DNA of 64,000 bases from Melghiribacillus thermohalophilus (GCF_004342905.1 NZ_SMAN01000001.1:151437-215436), one strand, 5' to 3'; positions 27,940-41,218 are shown, counted from the first letter of the stretch. Program-made: numbers and translations. Notes: generated by a model not told the origin, from the letters alone.

Positions 27940-30606
27940 TTAATGGTTGCCTTTTCCGGTTCCGAAAATCATCGTAGGTATAGCGCTGAGAGCGAGGATC
28001 ATCAGCCATTCTCTTAATGGAAGACTGACCGTATGGAATATCGGCTGCAGCGGCGGATAATACACCACCACAAGCATAAGCAGAAGCGAAGATAAAACAG
28101 CCCCTACTAGATACATATTTCCAAAGGGGTTGCGGGCAAATACCGACTGATCGGACCGGCAATCAAACACGTGAATAAGCTGTGCCATGACCAGTGTGAC
28201 GAAAGCGATGGTCTGGGCGTATTCGAGGTGGTCCGGCTGTTGTTGATAAGCAAACATAAACGCAATCAATGTAACAAGTCCGATCATGAATCCCCTGGAG
28301 ATGATTTTAAATGCCAGCCCCCTTGCGAAAATACTTTCTTTCGGATGGCGCGGAGGTTTTTTCATGACATTTTTCTCAGGCTGATCCAGACCCAAAGCCA
28401 GCGCAGGAAGACCATCGGTTACAAGGTTGACCCATAAAATCTGAACCGGTACTAAAGGGAGTGGCATTGCCAGGAGCATGGCAAACAGCATGACCAGAAT
28501 TTCTCCAACATTTGATGCCAGCAGATACCGAATAAATTTTCGGATATTCTCATAAATGTTTCTCCCCTCTTCAATGGCAGCTTTAATGGTCGCAAAATGA
28601 TCATCCATCAAAATTAAGGATGAAGCTTCTTTTGTAACATCGGTTCCGGTAACCCCCATACTGACACCAATATCACTGGCTTTGATGGCAGGGGCATCAT
28701 TTACCCCGTCTCCGGTCATGGCCACGACATGTCCTTTGCGCTGCAAGGCTTCCACAATCTGCAATTTGTGCTCCGGAGATACCCGGGCAAACACATATAC
28801 ATTATCGATGATTTCAGACAACTCCTCGGCTGTCATCATGGATAAATCATAACCTGTCAAAACCTCGCCTTGATCTGGAAGGATGGTCAGCTGATCCGCA
28901 ATAGCCCGGGCAGTACTCGCATGATCCCCTGTAATCATCACTGTTTTAACCCCTGCTTCCCGGCATGCCTCAATGGCTTCCTTTACATCTTCCCTTGGAG
29001 GATCGATCATCCCGAATAATCCGAGAAAAATTAGATCTTTCTCAAGGTCTACATCTTTCAGAGGTTGAGAATGTTCAATCGGCTTATAACACACCGCCAG
29101 TGTTCTCAGTGCCTGATTCGCCATGTCGTCCATATGCGTTTCCAGTTCTTTTTTTCTCGATGGAGTCATCACTTTTTTTTCGCCGCACGAGAATACCCAG
29201 CTGGTCCGGTTCAACAGTACTTCAGGAGCACCCTTGGTAATGACATACCGTTTATGATTCTCATCTTCTACGACAACAGTCATTCTCTTTCTGCTGGAAT
29301 CAAAAGGGATCTCATGGATGACTTTATAGTTCTTTAGGTGCTGCCTGGCAATATCCCCCTTTTGAGCGGCTACAATCAAAGCACCCTCTGTCGGATCACC
29401 TTCCACCATGTATTTTCCATCCTTCTCCCGGATGCTGGCATGATTGCACAGGACACCATAGGTCAGCAATTTCTCAAGCCCTTCTATTTCAGAGCTTGAT
29501 TGTTTTTGTTTTTGCTGATAAAAATATCCTGCCGGAGAGTATCCTTTCCCGGAAACACGGATGGGTTCCTGTTCAGGAAGATAGATTTGCTGGACGGTCA
29601 TTTCATTTTTGGTCAATGTACCGGTCTTGTCCGAGCAAATCACACTGGCACACCCCAGGGTTTCGACAGCCGATAATTTGCGGACAACCGCCCGTCGTTT
29701 AATCATGCGCTGTACTCCCAGAGACAGTGCAACGGTCACAATGGCGGGAAGCCCTTCTGGAATGGCAGCAACCGCAAGGGAGACACCGGCCAGGAACATG
29801 TTATATACCGAATGGCCCTGATAGACCCCAAGAACGACCACAAGCGCCGTTAAAACCAGAGCGGCCGCAATCAGAACTTTCCCCAGCTCTTCCAGTTTTT
29901 GTTCGAGAGGGGTCGGTTTTCGCTTTGTTGCGGATAACATGGATGCAATCTTTCCCATCGCCGTTGACATACCTGTTGCAACCACAATCCCATAGCCGTT
30001 TCCACGTGTCACAAGGGTTCCGGCAAAAGCCATGTTATGCTGGTCCCCGAGTTCCAGGTCATGTTCTGTCAGCTCACTGGCCATTTTTTCTGCTGGATGG
30101 GATTCCCCGGTCAGTACTGATTCCTCAATTTCAAGGCTATTCGTCTTCAGGAGCCGAATGTCTGCGCTGACCCGATCTCCGGTCTCTAACTTTACGATAT
30201 CTCCGGGGACTAATTCTTTGGACGGAATCTGGGTCCATTCGCCTTCCCGAAGGACTTTTGCCATAGGAGCGGATAATTCTTTCAGTTTCTCCAGTGACTT
30301 TTCAGCCTTTTGTTCCTGCACATAGCCCAGGACGGCATTCAAAAGAACAATGGCCATAATGGTGATGGCATCCACATACTCACCGATCAGCCCAGAAATT
30401 AAAGTGGCTGCCAGCAGCACGAGAACCATAAAATCCTCAAACTGTCTGAGGAAAATAAAAAATCGGGAAGGTTTCTTTTCCTCCGCTAATACATTTTCCC
30501 CTGATTTTTTCCTTCTTCTGTCTGCCTCTTTATGAGAAAGCCCAAATGTTTCGCTGGTGTTCAACTGTTGTAAGATATCTCTTCGGGATACCTGATACCA
30601 CTTCAC
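27940..30606 (-). CDS. yloB: P-type calcium-transporting ATPase (YloB)
   Basis: Membrane pump of the SERCA/PMR1-like P2A group; in B. subtilis YloB is a spore-associated Ca2+ ATPase. Seen in order: an N-terminal actuator with TGES, membrane helices with PEGLP (Ca-site glutamate), phosphorylation motif DKTGTLT, nucleotide-domain KGAPE, hinge TGDGVNDAPA, and C-terminal helices with the NLVTDGLPALALG segment. Length is 888 residues. It starts with GTG at 30606 after AAGGGGG, divergent from rqcH. Confidence 0.95.
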   Translation of the reverse strand: MKWYQVSRRDILQQLNTSETFGLSHKEADRRRKKSGENVLAEEKKPSRFFIFLRQFEDFMVLVLLAATLISGLIGEYVDAITIMAIVLLNAVLGYVQEQKAEKSLEKLKELSAPMAKVLREGEWTQIPSKELVPGDIVKLETGDRVSADIRLLKTNSLEIEESVLTGESHPAEKMASELTEHDLELGDQHNMAFAGTLVTRGNGYGIVVATGMSTAMGKIASMLSATKRKPTPLEQKLEELGKVLIAAALVLTALVVVLGVYQGHSVYNMFLAGVSLAVAAIPEGLPAIVTVALSLGVQRMIKRRAVVRKLSAVETLGCASVICSDKTGTLTKNEMTVQQIYLPEQEPIRVSGKGYSPAGYFYQQKQKQSSSEIEGLEKLLTYGVLCNHASIREKDGKYMVEGDPTEGALIVAAQKGDIARQHLKNYKVIHEIPFDSSRKRMTVVVEDENHKRYVITKGAPEVLLNRTSWVFSCGEKKVMTPSRKKELETHMDDMANQALRTLAVCYKPIEHSQPLKDVDLEKDLIFLGLFGMIDPPREDVKEAIEACREAGVKTVMITGDHASTARAIADQLTILPDQGEVLTGYDLSMMTAEELSEIIDNVYVFARVSPEHKLQIVEALQRKGHVVAMTGDGVNDAPAIKASDIGVSMGVTGTDVTKEASSLILMDDHFATIKAAIEEGRNIYENIRKFIRYLLASNVGEILVMLFAMLLAMPLPLVPVQILWVNLVTDGLPALALGLDQPEKNVMKKPPRHPKESIFARGLAFKIISRGFMIGLVTLIAFMFAYQQQPDHLEYAQTIAFVTLVMAQLIHVFDCRSDQSVFARNPFGNMYLVGAVLSSLLLMLVVVYYPPLQPIFHTVSLPLREWLMILALSAIPTMIFGTGKGNH

Positions 30607-30694
30607 GTCTCTTCCCCCTTAAGCTTGTCTTTTGTATATGTATTCAGCCTCGTCCAAAAAAATGCTATACTTTGTATATTGTGAGGTGATCAGT

Positions 30695-32410
30695 ATGTCT
30701 TTTGATGGCGTAGTCACAAGAGCTGTCGTTCATGAACTGAAAGAAAAATTGGTTAGAGGAAGAATTATAAAGATTTATCAGCCAACCCAGTCAGAACTAA
30801 TTCTGGTTGTTCGTCATAAAGGTAAAAATGAGCAGCTGCTCCTTTCGGTGCATCCCACTTATGCCCGGATGCATTTGACCGAAACTTCTTTTCAAAACCC
30901 TAAGAAGCCGCCGATGTTCTGTATGCTCCTCAGAAAACATCTGGTCGGTGGATTTATTGCCGAAATCGAACAGGTTGACATGGAGCGGATTGTTCGTATG
31001 AAGGTTCGGGGAAAAGATGAAATTGGGGATGAAACAAACAAAGTGCTGATCATTGAAATTATGGGCAAGCACAGTAACATCATACTTCTGGATGAAGAGA
31101 ATAGGATTCTCGACAGCATCAAACATCTTCCCCCATCCCAGAACAGCTATCGGACCGTGATGCCTGGCCACCCGTATGTTGCCCCGCCGGATCAGGGGAA
31201 AATGAATCCGCTAACGATAGAAAGTCTGGAGTTCATCAAAAAAATGGACTTCAACAGCGGGAAAATCGATAAGCAAATCGTGCAGCTGGTAATGGGTTTT
31301 TCCCCGATGATTGCCCGTGAAATCGCACATCAGGCTTATCTAGGGTCCAACGAAAAATATCAAAGGGTGTTTGAATCTTACCAGCAAAAAATGATGAATC
31401 ATGTGTACTCACCCGTGATTTTTCGGAATGACAAAGAACGTTTTTATGTTTTTGAGCTTGAACATATCCAGGCAGAAACGGAAGCATTTTCTGACGTAAG
31501 CGAAATGCTCGATCAGTTTTTTGCCGGAAAAGCCGAACGAGACCGGGTCAAGCAGCAGGTCAGCGATCTAACAAAATGGCTCAAAAATGAACGGGATAAA
31601 AACGAACGAAAAATTAAAAAACATCAGGATACATTGCGAAAAGCAGACCAGGCAGACGCATTCCGCCATAAAGGGGAACTGTTGACGGCTAACATGCATC
31701 TGGTAAAGAAGGGGGATCATTCCGTTAAAGTCATCGACTACTATGATCCCGATCAGAAGGAAATCGAAATTGAGCTTGATCCAAACAAGTCCCCGAGCGA
31801 AAATGCCCAGAAGTTTTTCCAGACCTATCAGAAATTGAAAAAATCAAAACAGATTGTTAAGGAAGAAATCAAAAAGGCTGAACATGAAGTTCAATATTTT
31901 GATCAGCTTCTGCAACAGCTGGAAACAGCAAGAGAAGAAGATATTGAAGAAATTCGCGAGGAACTGCGGGAAGAGGGTTACTTGAAAAAGCAGCGAGCAG
32001 TGAAAAAAAAGAAAGATAAACATGTACCGAACCCGGAAAAATTTACAGCCAGTGATGGTACAGTCATCTATGTAGGTAAAAATAATAAACAGAATGAATA
32101 CCTGACCAGCCGTCTGGCCAACCGGGATGATATCTGGCTTCATGCCAAAGATATTCCCGGTTCCCACGTGGTGATCCGAAACAATAGCCCGTCAGAGGAT
32201 ACCCTACTGGAAGCGGCCCAGCTGGCTGCCTATTTCAGCAAAGGTAAGCAATCCTCTTCTGTTCCGGTAGATTATACCGAGGTAAGACACGTCAAAAAAC
32301 CGAAAGGAGCAAAACCCGGCTTTGTCATCTATGAGAACCAGAAAACATTGTTTATCACACCCGATGAACAGGTAATCAGGAGACTAAAGGAAGATCAAAA
32401 AAACCATTAA
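30695..32410 (+). CDS. rqcH: Ribosome quality control protein RqcH (NFACT family; formerly FbpA/YloA)
   Basis: RqcH binds stalled 50S-peptidyl-tRNA complexes and directs C-terminal alanine tailing. The N-terminal NFACT-N domain starts MSFDGVVTRAVVHEL. A long coiled coil lies around residues 290-430 with Lys/Glu-rich helices, and a C-terminal NFACT-R domain has DIWLHAKDIPGSHVVI. Length is 571 residues. I chose the ATG at 30695 (GAGGTG 7 bases upstream), although the frame is open from 30632. Single gene with its own terminator. Confidence 0.96.
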   Translation: MSFDGVVTRAVVHELKEKLVRGRIIKIYQPTQSELILVVRHKGKNEQLLLSVHPTYARMHLTETSFQNPKKPPMFCMLLRKHLVGGFIAEIEQVDMERIVRMKVRGKDEIGDETNKVLIIEIMGKHSNIILLDEENRILDSIKHLPPSQNSYRTVMPGHPYVAPPDQGKMNPLTIESLEFIKKMDFNSGKIDKQIVQLVMGFSPMIAREIAHQAYLGSNEKYQRVFESYQQKMMNHVYSPVIFRNDKERFYVFELEHIQAETEAFSDVSEMLDQFFAGKAERDRVKQQVSDLTKWLKNERDKNERKIKKHQDTLRKADQADAFRHKGELLTANMHLVKKGDHSVKVIDYYDPDQKEIEIELDPNKSPSENAQKFFQTYQKLKKSKQIVKEEIKKAEHEVQYFDQLLQQLETAREEDIEEIREELREEGYLKKQRAVKKKKDKHVPNPEKFTASDGTVIYVGKNNKQNEYLTSRLANRDDIWLHAKDIPGSHVVIRNNSPSEDTLLEAAQLAAYFSKGKQSSSVPVDYTEVRHVKKPKGAKPGFVIYENQKTLFITPDEQVIRRLKEDQKNH

Positions 32411-32453
32411 AACTTAACGTTTGATGGTACCTGCTTCTGGATATATGTAAAAG

Positions 32454-32478
32454 CCCGGTTAAAACCGGGTTTTTATTT
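32454..32478 (+). terminator. Rho-independent terminator of rqcH
   Basis: CCCGGTT-AA-AACCGGG followed by TTTTTATTTTC, 43 bases past the stop codon. Confidence 0.85.
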
Positions 32479-32633
32479 TCATTTTCTGTATATGTACAGG
32501 CTATGTAACGTACATTAACATTGGGTTTAAGGTTGTAAACTTCGATATCATCATTCAGTTGTAAATCAGGCATCATTCAAACATATATTCCAAACAAAAT
32601 CAGCATAATTCGGTATCACTGCCTAAAAAGCGT

Positions 32634-32807
32634 TTAAACCATTTTTATGAGAAGATAACTCACTGCAACTCCGATTTGGGAAAACAAGAGAAATAAACTG
32701 CCGCAACCCCTGCAACCATCCGTGATTGTGTTCGCCAGATTCAGCGCCTCGTCAGCACCTTTCTCATGTTTTTGATCGTGAGTTTTCTGATCATCTTTTT
32801 CCTGCAT
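32634..32807 (-). CDS. Putative small membrane protein (57 residues)
   Basis: Not recognised. The N-terminal half is very charged (EKDDQKTHDQKHEKGADE) and the C-terminal half is one hydrophobic helix (SLFLLFSQIGVAVSYLLI) preceded by a CRGCG motif. AAAGGTGA stands 6-8 bases before the ATG at 32807. No promoter or terminator is convincing. The charged-then-hydrophobic design is typical of short tail-anchored proteins; it could still be a chance frame. Confidence 0.45.
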   Translation of the reverse strand: MQEKDDQKTHDQKHEKGADEALNLANTITDGCRGCGSLFLLFSQIGVAVSYLLIKMV

Positions 32808-32988
32808 TTGGATCACCTTTCATCTAAGAGACTCATACCATAAAACTAGAAAATATGTTATTTTTAGTTTAATATACCTATATGAGTGGTTCAAAAGAAT
32901 CGGTTCCTGCAATATAACGAATGATTTCATATCGATAGGCAGCAGGTATGAAGGGGGACGCATAAATTCAAAATGAAAGGAGGATTTG

Positions 32989-33231
32989 ATGAAAAAATTA
33001 AAGTTGACCAGTTTGATTTGTTTAATTGCGGGACTGGTTGCCATTGTATATGGGTGGACACAGTCATGGGCGTTTGGTGCTGATTTCAGACAGTATGAAG
33101 AAATGCTTATGAAAAGGACAATCCGTTTCTATGTTTTTATTGTCAGTGGTTTTATCTTAATTCTTATTGGTATTATTGTGGATTATATTAGAAAAGTATT
33201 TGTTCAGATTCAGGAAAAAAACAATGGTTAA
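32989..33231 (+). CDS. Small two-helix membrane protein (80 residues)
   Basis: Not recognised as a named family. Two hydrophobic helices are predicted by eye: about residues 6-24 (TSLICLIAGLVAIVYGW) and 44-66 (IRFYVFIVSGFILILIGIIVDYI), with a charged loop between and a Lys-rich tail. AAAGGAGG stands 5 bases before the ATG at 32989, a strong ribosome binding site that supports it as a real gene. It lies alone on the plus strand between rqcH and the pyr operon. Confidence 0.65.
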   Translation: MKKLKLTSLICLIAGLVAIVYGWTQSWAFGADFRQYEEMLMKRTIRFYVFIVSGFILILIGIIVDYIRKVFVQIQEKNNG

Positions 33232-33576
33232 TATACATATATCTCCCTGAAAGAACATATGGCACGGATCACATAACCACCTTATCCATGCCTGATCTAT
33301 TCAAGAGAAAATAGCTAGTGCCCTTCTCAATGATATCAAAACCCCCATTGTCTTGATCGAGGCTCTCATAAACCTAAATATATTCCAGATTTAGACTGTA
33401 TACCATTCCAACCTATCCGATACGTTATACCTCATTTCATACCCTTTCAAATGTAGCAGGCTCAAATATGACACGATCATCATTTATAAAAAATATCCGA
33501 ACTAATCACTGAACGATTGAATAGAGTTCGGATATTTCCTTACCTTTTTCAGTTGTGTCCTGCCTATTACGGATCA
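33232..33576. other. Gene-free stretch with one terminator
   Basis: Apart from the hairpin at 33486-33537 I see no gene, repeat or RNA element. Confidence 0.5.
33486..33537 (-). terminator. Rho-independent terminator of the 33577-33855 gene
   Basis: On the minus strand AAATATCCGAACT (33537-33525) pairs with AGTTCGGATATTT (33503-33491), a 13-base perfect stem, followed by TTTTTTAT. It lies 40 bases after the small gene's stop. The stem sequence recurs at 58645-58691. Confidence 0.85.
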
Positions 33577-33855
33577 TCAGGAAGAGATAAAGAACAGGAT
33601 GAAAATGAGAAGTGTTCCAAAATAAAATCCGATAGAATGATACCAGTATTTCTTAACTTCCTTTCGAAGCATAAAATAATTCCAGATGAAGAATACGATT
33701 ATGCCGACGATTAAACTGAGAGCCGCTTTCCATGACAGGATGGATTCCCCCTGTTCCATCTCGAGAACTACCCACAAATAAATGTATAAATAGCAGGTAA
33801 AAATCCCTAAAGCCGTATTTCCAATCGCTATCCATGCCCATTTGGAAACTTGCAT
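33577..33855 (-). CDS. Small membrane protein with three hydrophobic helices
   Basis: Not recognised. The 92 residues contain three hydrophobic segments: about 8-30 (WIAIGNTALGIFTCYLYIYL), 43-62 (AALSLIVGIIVFFIWNYFML) and 73-91 (SIGFYFGTLLIFILFFI), with short charged loops. AGGGATGA precedes the ATG at 33855. A well-formed promoter (33896-33924) lies about 40 bases upstream and a strong terminator 40 bases downstream, so this is a complete single-gene transcription unit. Function is unknown. Confidence 0.7.
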   Translation of the reverse strand: MQVSKWAWIAIGNTALGIFTCYLYIYLWVVLEMEQGESILSWKAALSLIVGIIVFFIWNYFMLRKEVKKYWYHSIGFYFGTLLIFILFFISS

Positions 33856-33895
33856 GAATCATCCCTGCCTTTTCATAGATTGTCATACGCCACCT

Positions 33896-33924
33896 ATTGT
33901 ACTATTTGTGACATGTCCTGACAA
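33896..33924 (-). promoter_or_regulatory. Sigma-A promoter of the small membrane protein gene
   Basis: TTGTCA (33924-33919), 17-base spacer, TACAAT (33901-33896) on the minus strand, just after the pyrE stop. Confidence 0.7.
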
Positions 33925-33936
33925 TAGCAAGGCAAA

Positions 33937-34540
33937 CTACAGGTTATTTCTCCATTTCAGTAGGTCTTCCTTTTCCTTATCGTTTAACTGGCCGGCTTCA
34001 ATCATGATGTCAACAAGGGTATCGAAGTCGGTTAAACTATCATAAAGGATATGATGTTTTTTAAAGTTTTCCTGACTGATTGACAGCCCGTAAGTAAAAA
34101 TGGACAGAACTCCCAGCACTCTGGCTCCGGCTTCCTCCAGTGCAGTCGACGCCTGCAAGGAACTTTTTCCGGTAGAAATTAAATCTTCAATCACAACCAC
34201 TTTTTGGCCTTCATGGATTTTTCCTTCGATCTGGTTTTGTTTCCCGTGGGATTTGGCTTTGCTTCTTACATACACCATTGGCAGATTCAAGATTTCTGAA
34301 ACCCATGCTGCATGGGGGATCCCGGCAGTTGCACAGCCGGCAATCACCTCTGTTTTCGGATAGGTTTTTTTAATCTTTTCCGCAAATCCCTGGGCAATCG
34401 CTCTGCGCAACTCAGGATAGGACATGGTCAATCGATTATCACAGTATATGGGAGATTGGATGCCTGAAGTCCAGGTAAACGGACGATCGGGACGGACCTG
34501 TAGCGCGTCGATTTCCAGCAGTTTTTTAGCGAATTCCTGT

Positions 34541-34548
<8 letters not shown>
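33937..34548 (-). CDS. pyrE: Orotate phosphoribosyltransferase
   Basis: Joins orotate and PRPP to form OMP. The PRPP-binding motif VVVIEDLISTGKS is near residue 117, with the YVRSKAKSHGKQNQIEG flexible catalytic loop before it. Length is 203 residues. It overlaps pyrF by 8 bases and is the last gene of the pyr operon. Confidence 0.98.
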
Positions 34549-36921
<2,373 letters not shown>

Positions 36922-36925
<4 letters not shown>

Positions 36926-39900
36926 GAAAGGGTCACCCCTTTTTGAGCTGGAAGGGCCTGTGCCGTAAAGGTCATGGATTCAATCACACGTAAAATAGCT
37001 CTAGCTGTATCCAGCGAAGTCAGGCAGGCTACTCCGTGCTCTACCGCTTCCCTCCTGATGCGGAAACCGTCTGTGTGGGGCTGTTTCCCACGTGTTAAAG
37101 TATTGACGACAAACTGCACTCGCCCATTTTCAATAATATCCAGGACATTTGGTTCCGGAGCACCAATTTTCCCTACTTTGATGACAGGAATATTCATAGA
37201 TTCGATCAGTTCCCCGGTTCCTTCCGTGGCATAAATCTGGAATCCAAGAGAATGGAATCGCCCGGCAATGTCTTCCAGTTCATCCTTATCTTTGTCAGCA
37301 ATCGTTAACAAAACGGAGCCTTCTGTCGGGATATGAAGTCCGGATGCCGTCAACCCTTTGTACAGCGCTTTTTCCAGTGTCAGATCCCGTCCGATCACTT
37401 CCCCGGTGGACTTCATTTCAGGGCCAAGGGTAATATCAACCCGGCGCAATTTTTCAAAGGAGAATACCGGCACTTTGACCGAAACTTCTTCTGGTTCCGG
37501 CATGACTCCACTCTGATAGCCGAAATCGGAAAGCTTCTTGCCGAGAATGACCTGTGTTGCCAGATTGGCCATGGTCACTCCCGTAATTTTGCTTAAAAAT
37601 GGTACGGTACGGCTTGCCCTTGGGTTCACCTCCAGCACGTACACCTCATCGTCATGAAGAACAAATTGAATATTGATCAGGCCGACCATTCCGAGCTCTC
37701 TGGCAATATCCTTTGTGATGTCCACACAGCGGTCTTTATGTTTCTGAGGAATCCGCTGGGTTGGATAGACCGCAATGGAGTCACCCGAGTGAACACCGGC
37801 CCGCTCAATATGTTCCATAATCCCCGGAATCAGAACATCTTCTCCATCACAGATAGCGTCTACTTCAATCTCAATTCCGGTCAAATAGCGGTCGATCAGA
37901 ACCGGATGATCCTGATGAACTTTAACAGCTTCGTTAATATAGCGTTTCAAGTCTTCCCGTTCATAGACAATTTCCATGGCACGGCCGCCCAGTACATAAG
38001 ATGGACGAACGAGAACAGGATAGCCCAGTTCTTCAGCAGCCTGAATCGCTTCCTCTTCACTGGTAGCAATGCGGGCGTCCGGACGGGCAATCTTTAATTT
38101 TTCCAGGGTTTGTTCAAATTTATCCCGGTCCTCTGCACGATCGATGGCTTCCAGTGATGTACCGAGAAGGTTTACTCCCCTTTTGGCCAATCCTTCGGCA
38201 AGGGAAATCGCTGTCTGTCCCCCAAACTGGACAATGACTCCATCTGGTTTTTCCAGATCCACTACATGCATGACATCTTCAAGCGTTAATGGTTCAAAAT
38301 AAAGTTTGTCTGAAATGCTAAAGTCAGTTGAAACGGTTTCCGGATTGTTATTCATTATAATGGCTTCATATCCGGCTTCTTTCAGGGCCAGTACAGAATG
38401 GACGGTGGCATAGTCGAACTCGATTCCCTGTCCGATTCGGATTGGTCCAGAACCGAGAACTAACACTTTTTTCCGGTCACTGACCAGGGATTCATTTTCG
38501 AATTCATACGTGCTGTAGAAATAAGGGGTTTCGGATTCAAATTCAGCAGCACAGGTATCCACCATTTTAAACACAGGAAGGATACCATTTTCTTTTCGGT
38601 AATGGTAAATATCCTCTTCGGATTTGCCCCAGAGACGGGAAATCGTTAGATCAGAAAATCCTTTTTGCTTTGCTTTTTTTAATAATTCCTCATCATAAGG
38701 ACTGTTAGCCAGCTCCATTTCCAGCTTGATGATCGATTCAAGTTTGGTTAAAAAGAACCGGTCAATCTTTGTATGTTCATAAAGCTCTTCCACAGACATT
38801 CCCCGGCGCAATGCTTCTGCCACAAGGAAAAGACGCTGATCATCAGCCCTTTTCAGCCGGGCGATGAGTTCATCTTCCTCCATGAGTTTGGCTTCTGGCA
38901 GGAACAGTTCATCGGTTTCAATTTCTAAGGAACGAACCGCCTTTAAAATCGATTCTTCAAAGGATCTTCCGATGGCCATCACTTCACCGGTCGCTTTCAT
39001 CTGGGTGCCCAGACGGCGGTTAGCAGATACAAATTTGTCAAATGGCCAGCGTGGAATTTTGGAAACCACATAGTCTAATGCCGGTTCAAAGCAGGCGACT
39101 GTCTTACCGGTTACCGGGTTTTTCATTTCATCCAGTGTAAGCCCTACGGCGATTTTGGCTGCCATCCTGGCAATCGGATATCCTGTTGCTTTAGAAGCAA
39201 GGGCGGATGAGCGGCTGACCCTCGGGTTCACTTCGATGACATAGTAATCAAAGCTGTGGGGATCCAGTGCCAGCTGGACATTACATCCCCCTTCAATCTG
39301 GAGAGCACGGATAATCTTGAGGGAAGCATCCCGAAGCATCTGATATTCTCGGTCACTTAACGTCTGAGATGGTGCCACAACAATGGAATCTCCCGTATGG
39401 ATGCCTACTGGATCTACATTTTCCATATTACAGACCACAATGGCATGGTCCTGGCTGTCTCGCATGACTTCATATTCAATTTCTTTAAAGCCGGCGATAT
39501 TTTTTTCAATTAAACATTGATTAACAGGAGATGCCTGAAGACCGCTTGCGGCTATTTCCTTCAGTTCCTCTTCATTGTCACACATGCCTCCCCCGGTTCC
39601 TCCCAGGGTATAGGCAGGACGCACGATCACCGGATACCCGATTTCCCTGGCAAAAACAAGCGCTTCCTCAACGGTGCTGACAATGGTACTGTCCGGTACT
39701 GACTCCCCCAATTCATTCATCAGGGCCCGGAATTGCTCCCGGTCTTCTGCTTTCTGAATGGCATCAAGGGGAGTCCCTAAAATTTCAACCCCGTATTCCT
39801 TTAAAATTCCTTTTTCCTCTAACTGAACCGCCATATTTAATCCAGTCTGCCCGCCGAGGGTAGGCAAAAGGGCATCCGGCTGTTCAATGCGGATAATTTT

Positions 39901-40125
39901 CGCCAGAAAGTCTACGGTTAAAGGTTCCATATAAACCTTGTCTGCAACAGTCTGGTCGGTCATGATCGTAGCTGGATTGGAGTTGGCGAGAACCACTTCA
40001 TATCCTTCTTCTTTTAATGCCTGACAGGCCTGTGTCCCGGAATAGTCAAATTCTGCAGCCTGGCCGATTATAATCGGACCTGAACCAATCACTAAGATTT
40101 TGTGGATGTCTGTGCGTTTTGGCAT
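36922..40125 (-). CDS. pyrAB: Carbamoyl-phosphate synthase, pyrimidine-specific, large chain
   Basis: Makes carbamoyl phosphate from bicarbonate, ammonia and two ATP. Two homologous ATP-grasp halves: the first begins [19 protein letters not shown] and the second [18 protein letters not shown] near residue 555. A C-terminal MGS-like allosteric domain follows (from about 930). Length is 1067 residues. AAGGAGG precedes the ATG at 40125. It overlaps the end of pyrAA by 34 bases, longer than its other overlaps. Confidence 0.98.
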
Positions 40126-41213
40126 GGAAATCCTCCTTGCTCCTGATGTTTCTTAATACGGTCTAAAAATTCATCGAACAGGGAATTGGAATCTTCCGGA
40201 CCCGGTGAACTCTCCGGATGATACTGTACAGAAAACACAGAGTATGTTTTATGCTCCAGTCCTTCTACTGTTCCATCATTTAGAGCATACTGGGTCACTT
40301 CCAGATCTGTTTTTCCCACCGATTCCTCATCAACGGCATATCCATGGTTCTGGGAAGTCATCCATACTTTTCCGGTGCGGATATCTTTTACTGGATGGTT
40401 CGAACCTCGATGGCCAAATTTCAATTTGCTTGTATTGGCTCCTGAAGCCAGGGCGATGAGCTGATGTCCCAGGCAGATACCAAAAACCGGTACCTGTCCC
40501 ATAACCGTCTGCAGCATCTCAATCGCCTCCGGTACATCCTTTGGATTGCCTGGACCATTGGATAACATGACACCATCCGGTTTTAACTGTAGAATTTCTT
40601 CACCGGTTGTGTTGTACGGTACCACGGTTACGTGGCAATTGCGCCGGGTGAATTCCCTTAAAATGCCGTGTTTCATTCCATAGTCGACGAGCACAATTCT
40701 GTATCCCCGTCCTGGAACAACATATGGTTTAACCGTAGAGACCCGTTTTACCTGATCCCTTGGAAGCGCAGTATTTTTCAGCCGGTCCATCACTTCCTCA
40801 TCGGACACCTGATCCGAAACCATCATCCCTTTCATCGTTCCATGTTTTCGTATGATACGGGTCAGCTTGCGCGTATCAACCCCCTGAATGCCTGGAATAT
40901 CTTTTGTTTTTAAAAATTCATCCAGGGTTTCTTCACTTCTGAAATTTGACGGAACATCACAGCTTTCCCTTACAATGACTCCGGCTGCGGCGGGATGAAT
41001 CGTTTCAAAATCGTCCCGATTGATGCCGTAATTTCCGATAAGCGGGTAGGTAAAGGTAATAATTTGATCACAGTAAGAAGGGTCAGAAATGATTTCCTGA
41101 TACCCGGTCATTCCGGTATTAAAGACAACTTCACCGAAGACATCCTTTTCACTGCCAATCGCTTCTCCGTGAAATACCGTCCCGTCTTCTAGAACGAGTT
41201 TACGTTTTCCCAT
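40092..41213 (-). CDS. pyrAA: Carbamoyl-phosphate synthase, pyrimidine-specific, small chain
   Basis: Glutamine amidotransferase subunit. The C-terminal class I domain has the nucleophile in [13 protein letters not shown] and the His-x-Glu in YHPESSPGP; the N-terminal half is the CPSase small-chain domain with [13 protein letters not shown]. Length is 373 residues, slightly longer than usual because the reading frame runs on over the pyrAB start. Confidence 0.98.
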   Translation of the reverse strand: MGKRKLVLEDGTVFHGEAIGSEKDVFGEVVFNTGMTGYQEIISDPSYCDQIITFTYPLIGNYGINRDDFETIHPAAAGVIVRESCDVPSNFRSEETLDEFLKTKDIPGIQGVDTRKLTRIIRKHGTMKGMMVSDQVSDEEVMDRLKNTALPRDQVKRVSTVKPYVVPGRGYRIVLVDYGMKHGILREFTRRNCHVTVVPYNTTGEEILQLKPDGVMLSNGPGNPKDVPEAIEMLQTVMGQVPVFGICLGHQLIALASGANTSKLKFGHRGSNHPVKDIRTGKVWMTSQNHGYAVDEESVGKTDLEVTQYALNDGTVEGLEHKTYSVFSVQYHPESSPGPEDSNSLFDEFLDRIKKHQEQGGFPCQNAQTSTKS

Positions 41214-41218
41214 GTTCG

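Noticed and set aside
32376-32576. 66-codon minus-strand frame overlapping the end of rqcH
   Set aside because: It runs through the rqcH terminator and overlaps the rqcH end, with no ribosome binding site.
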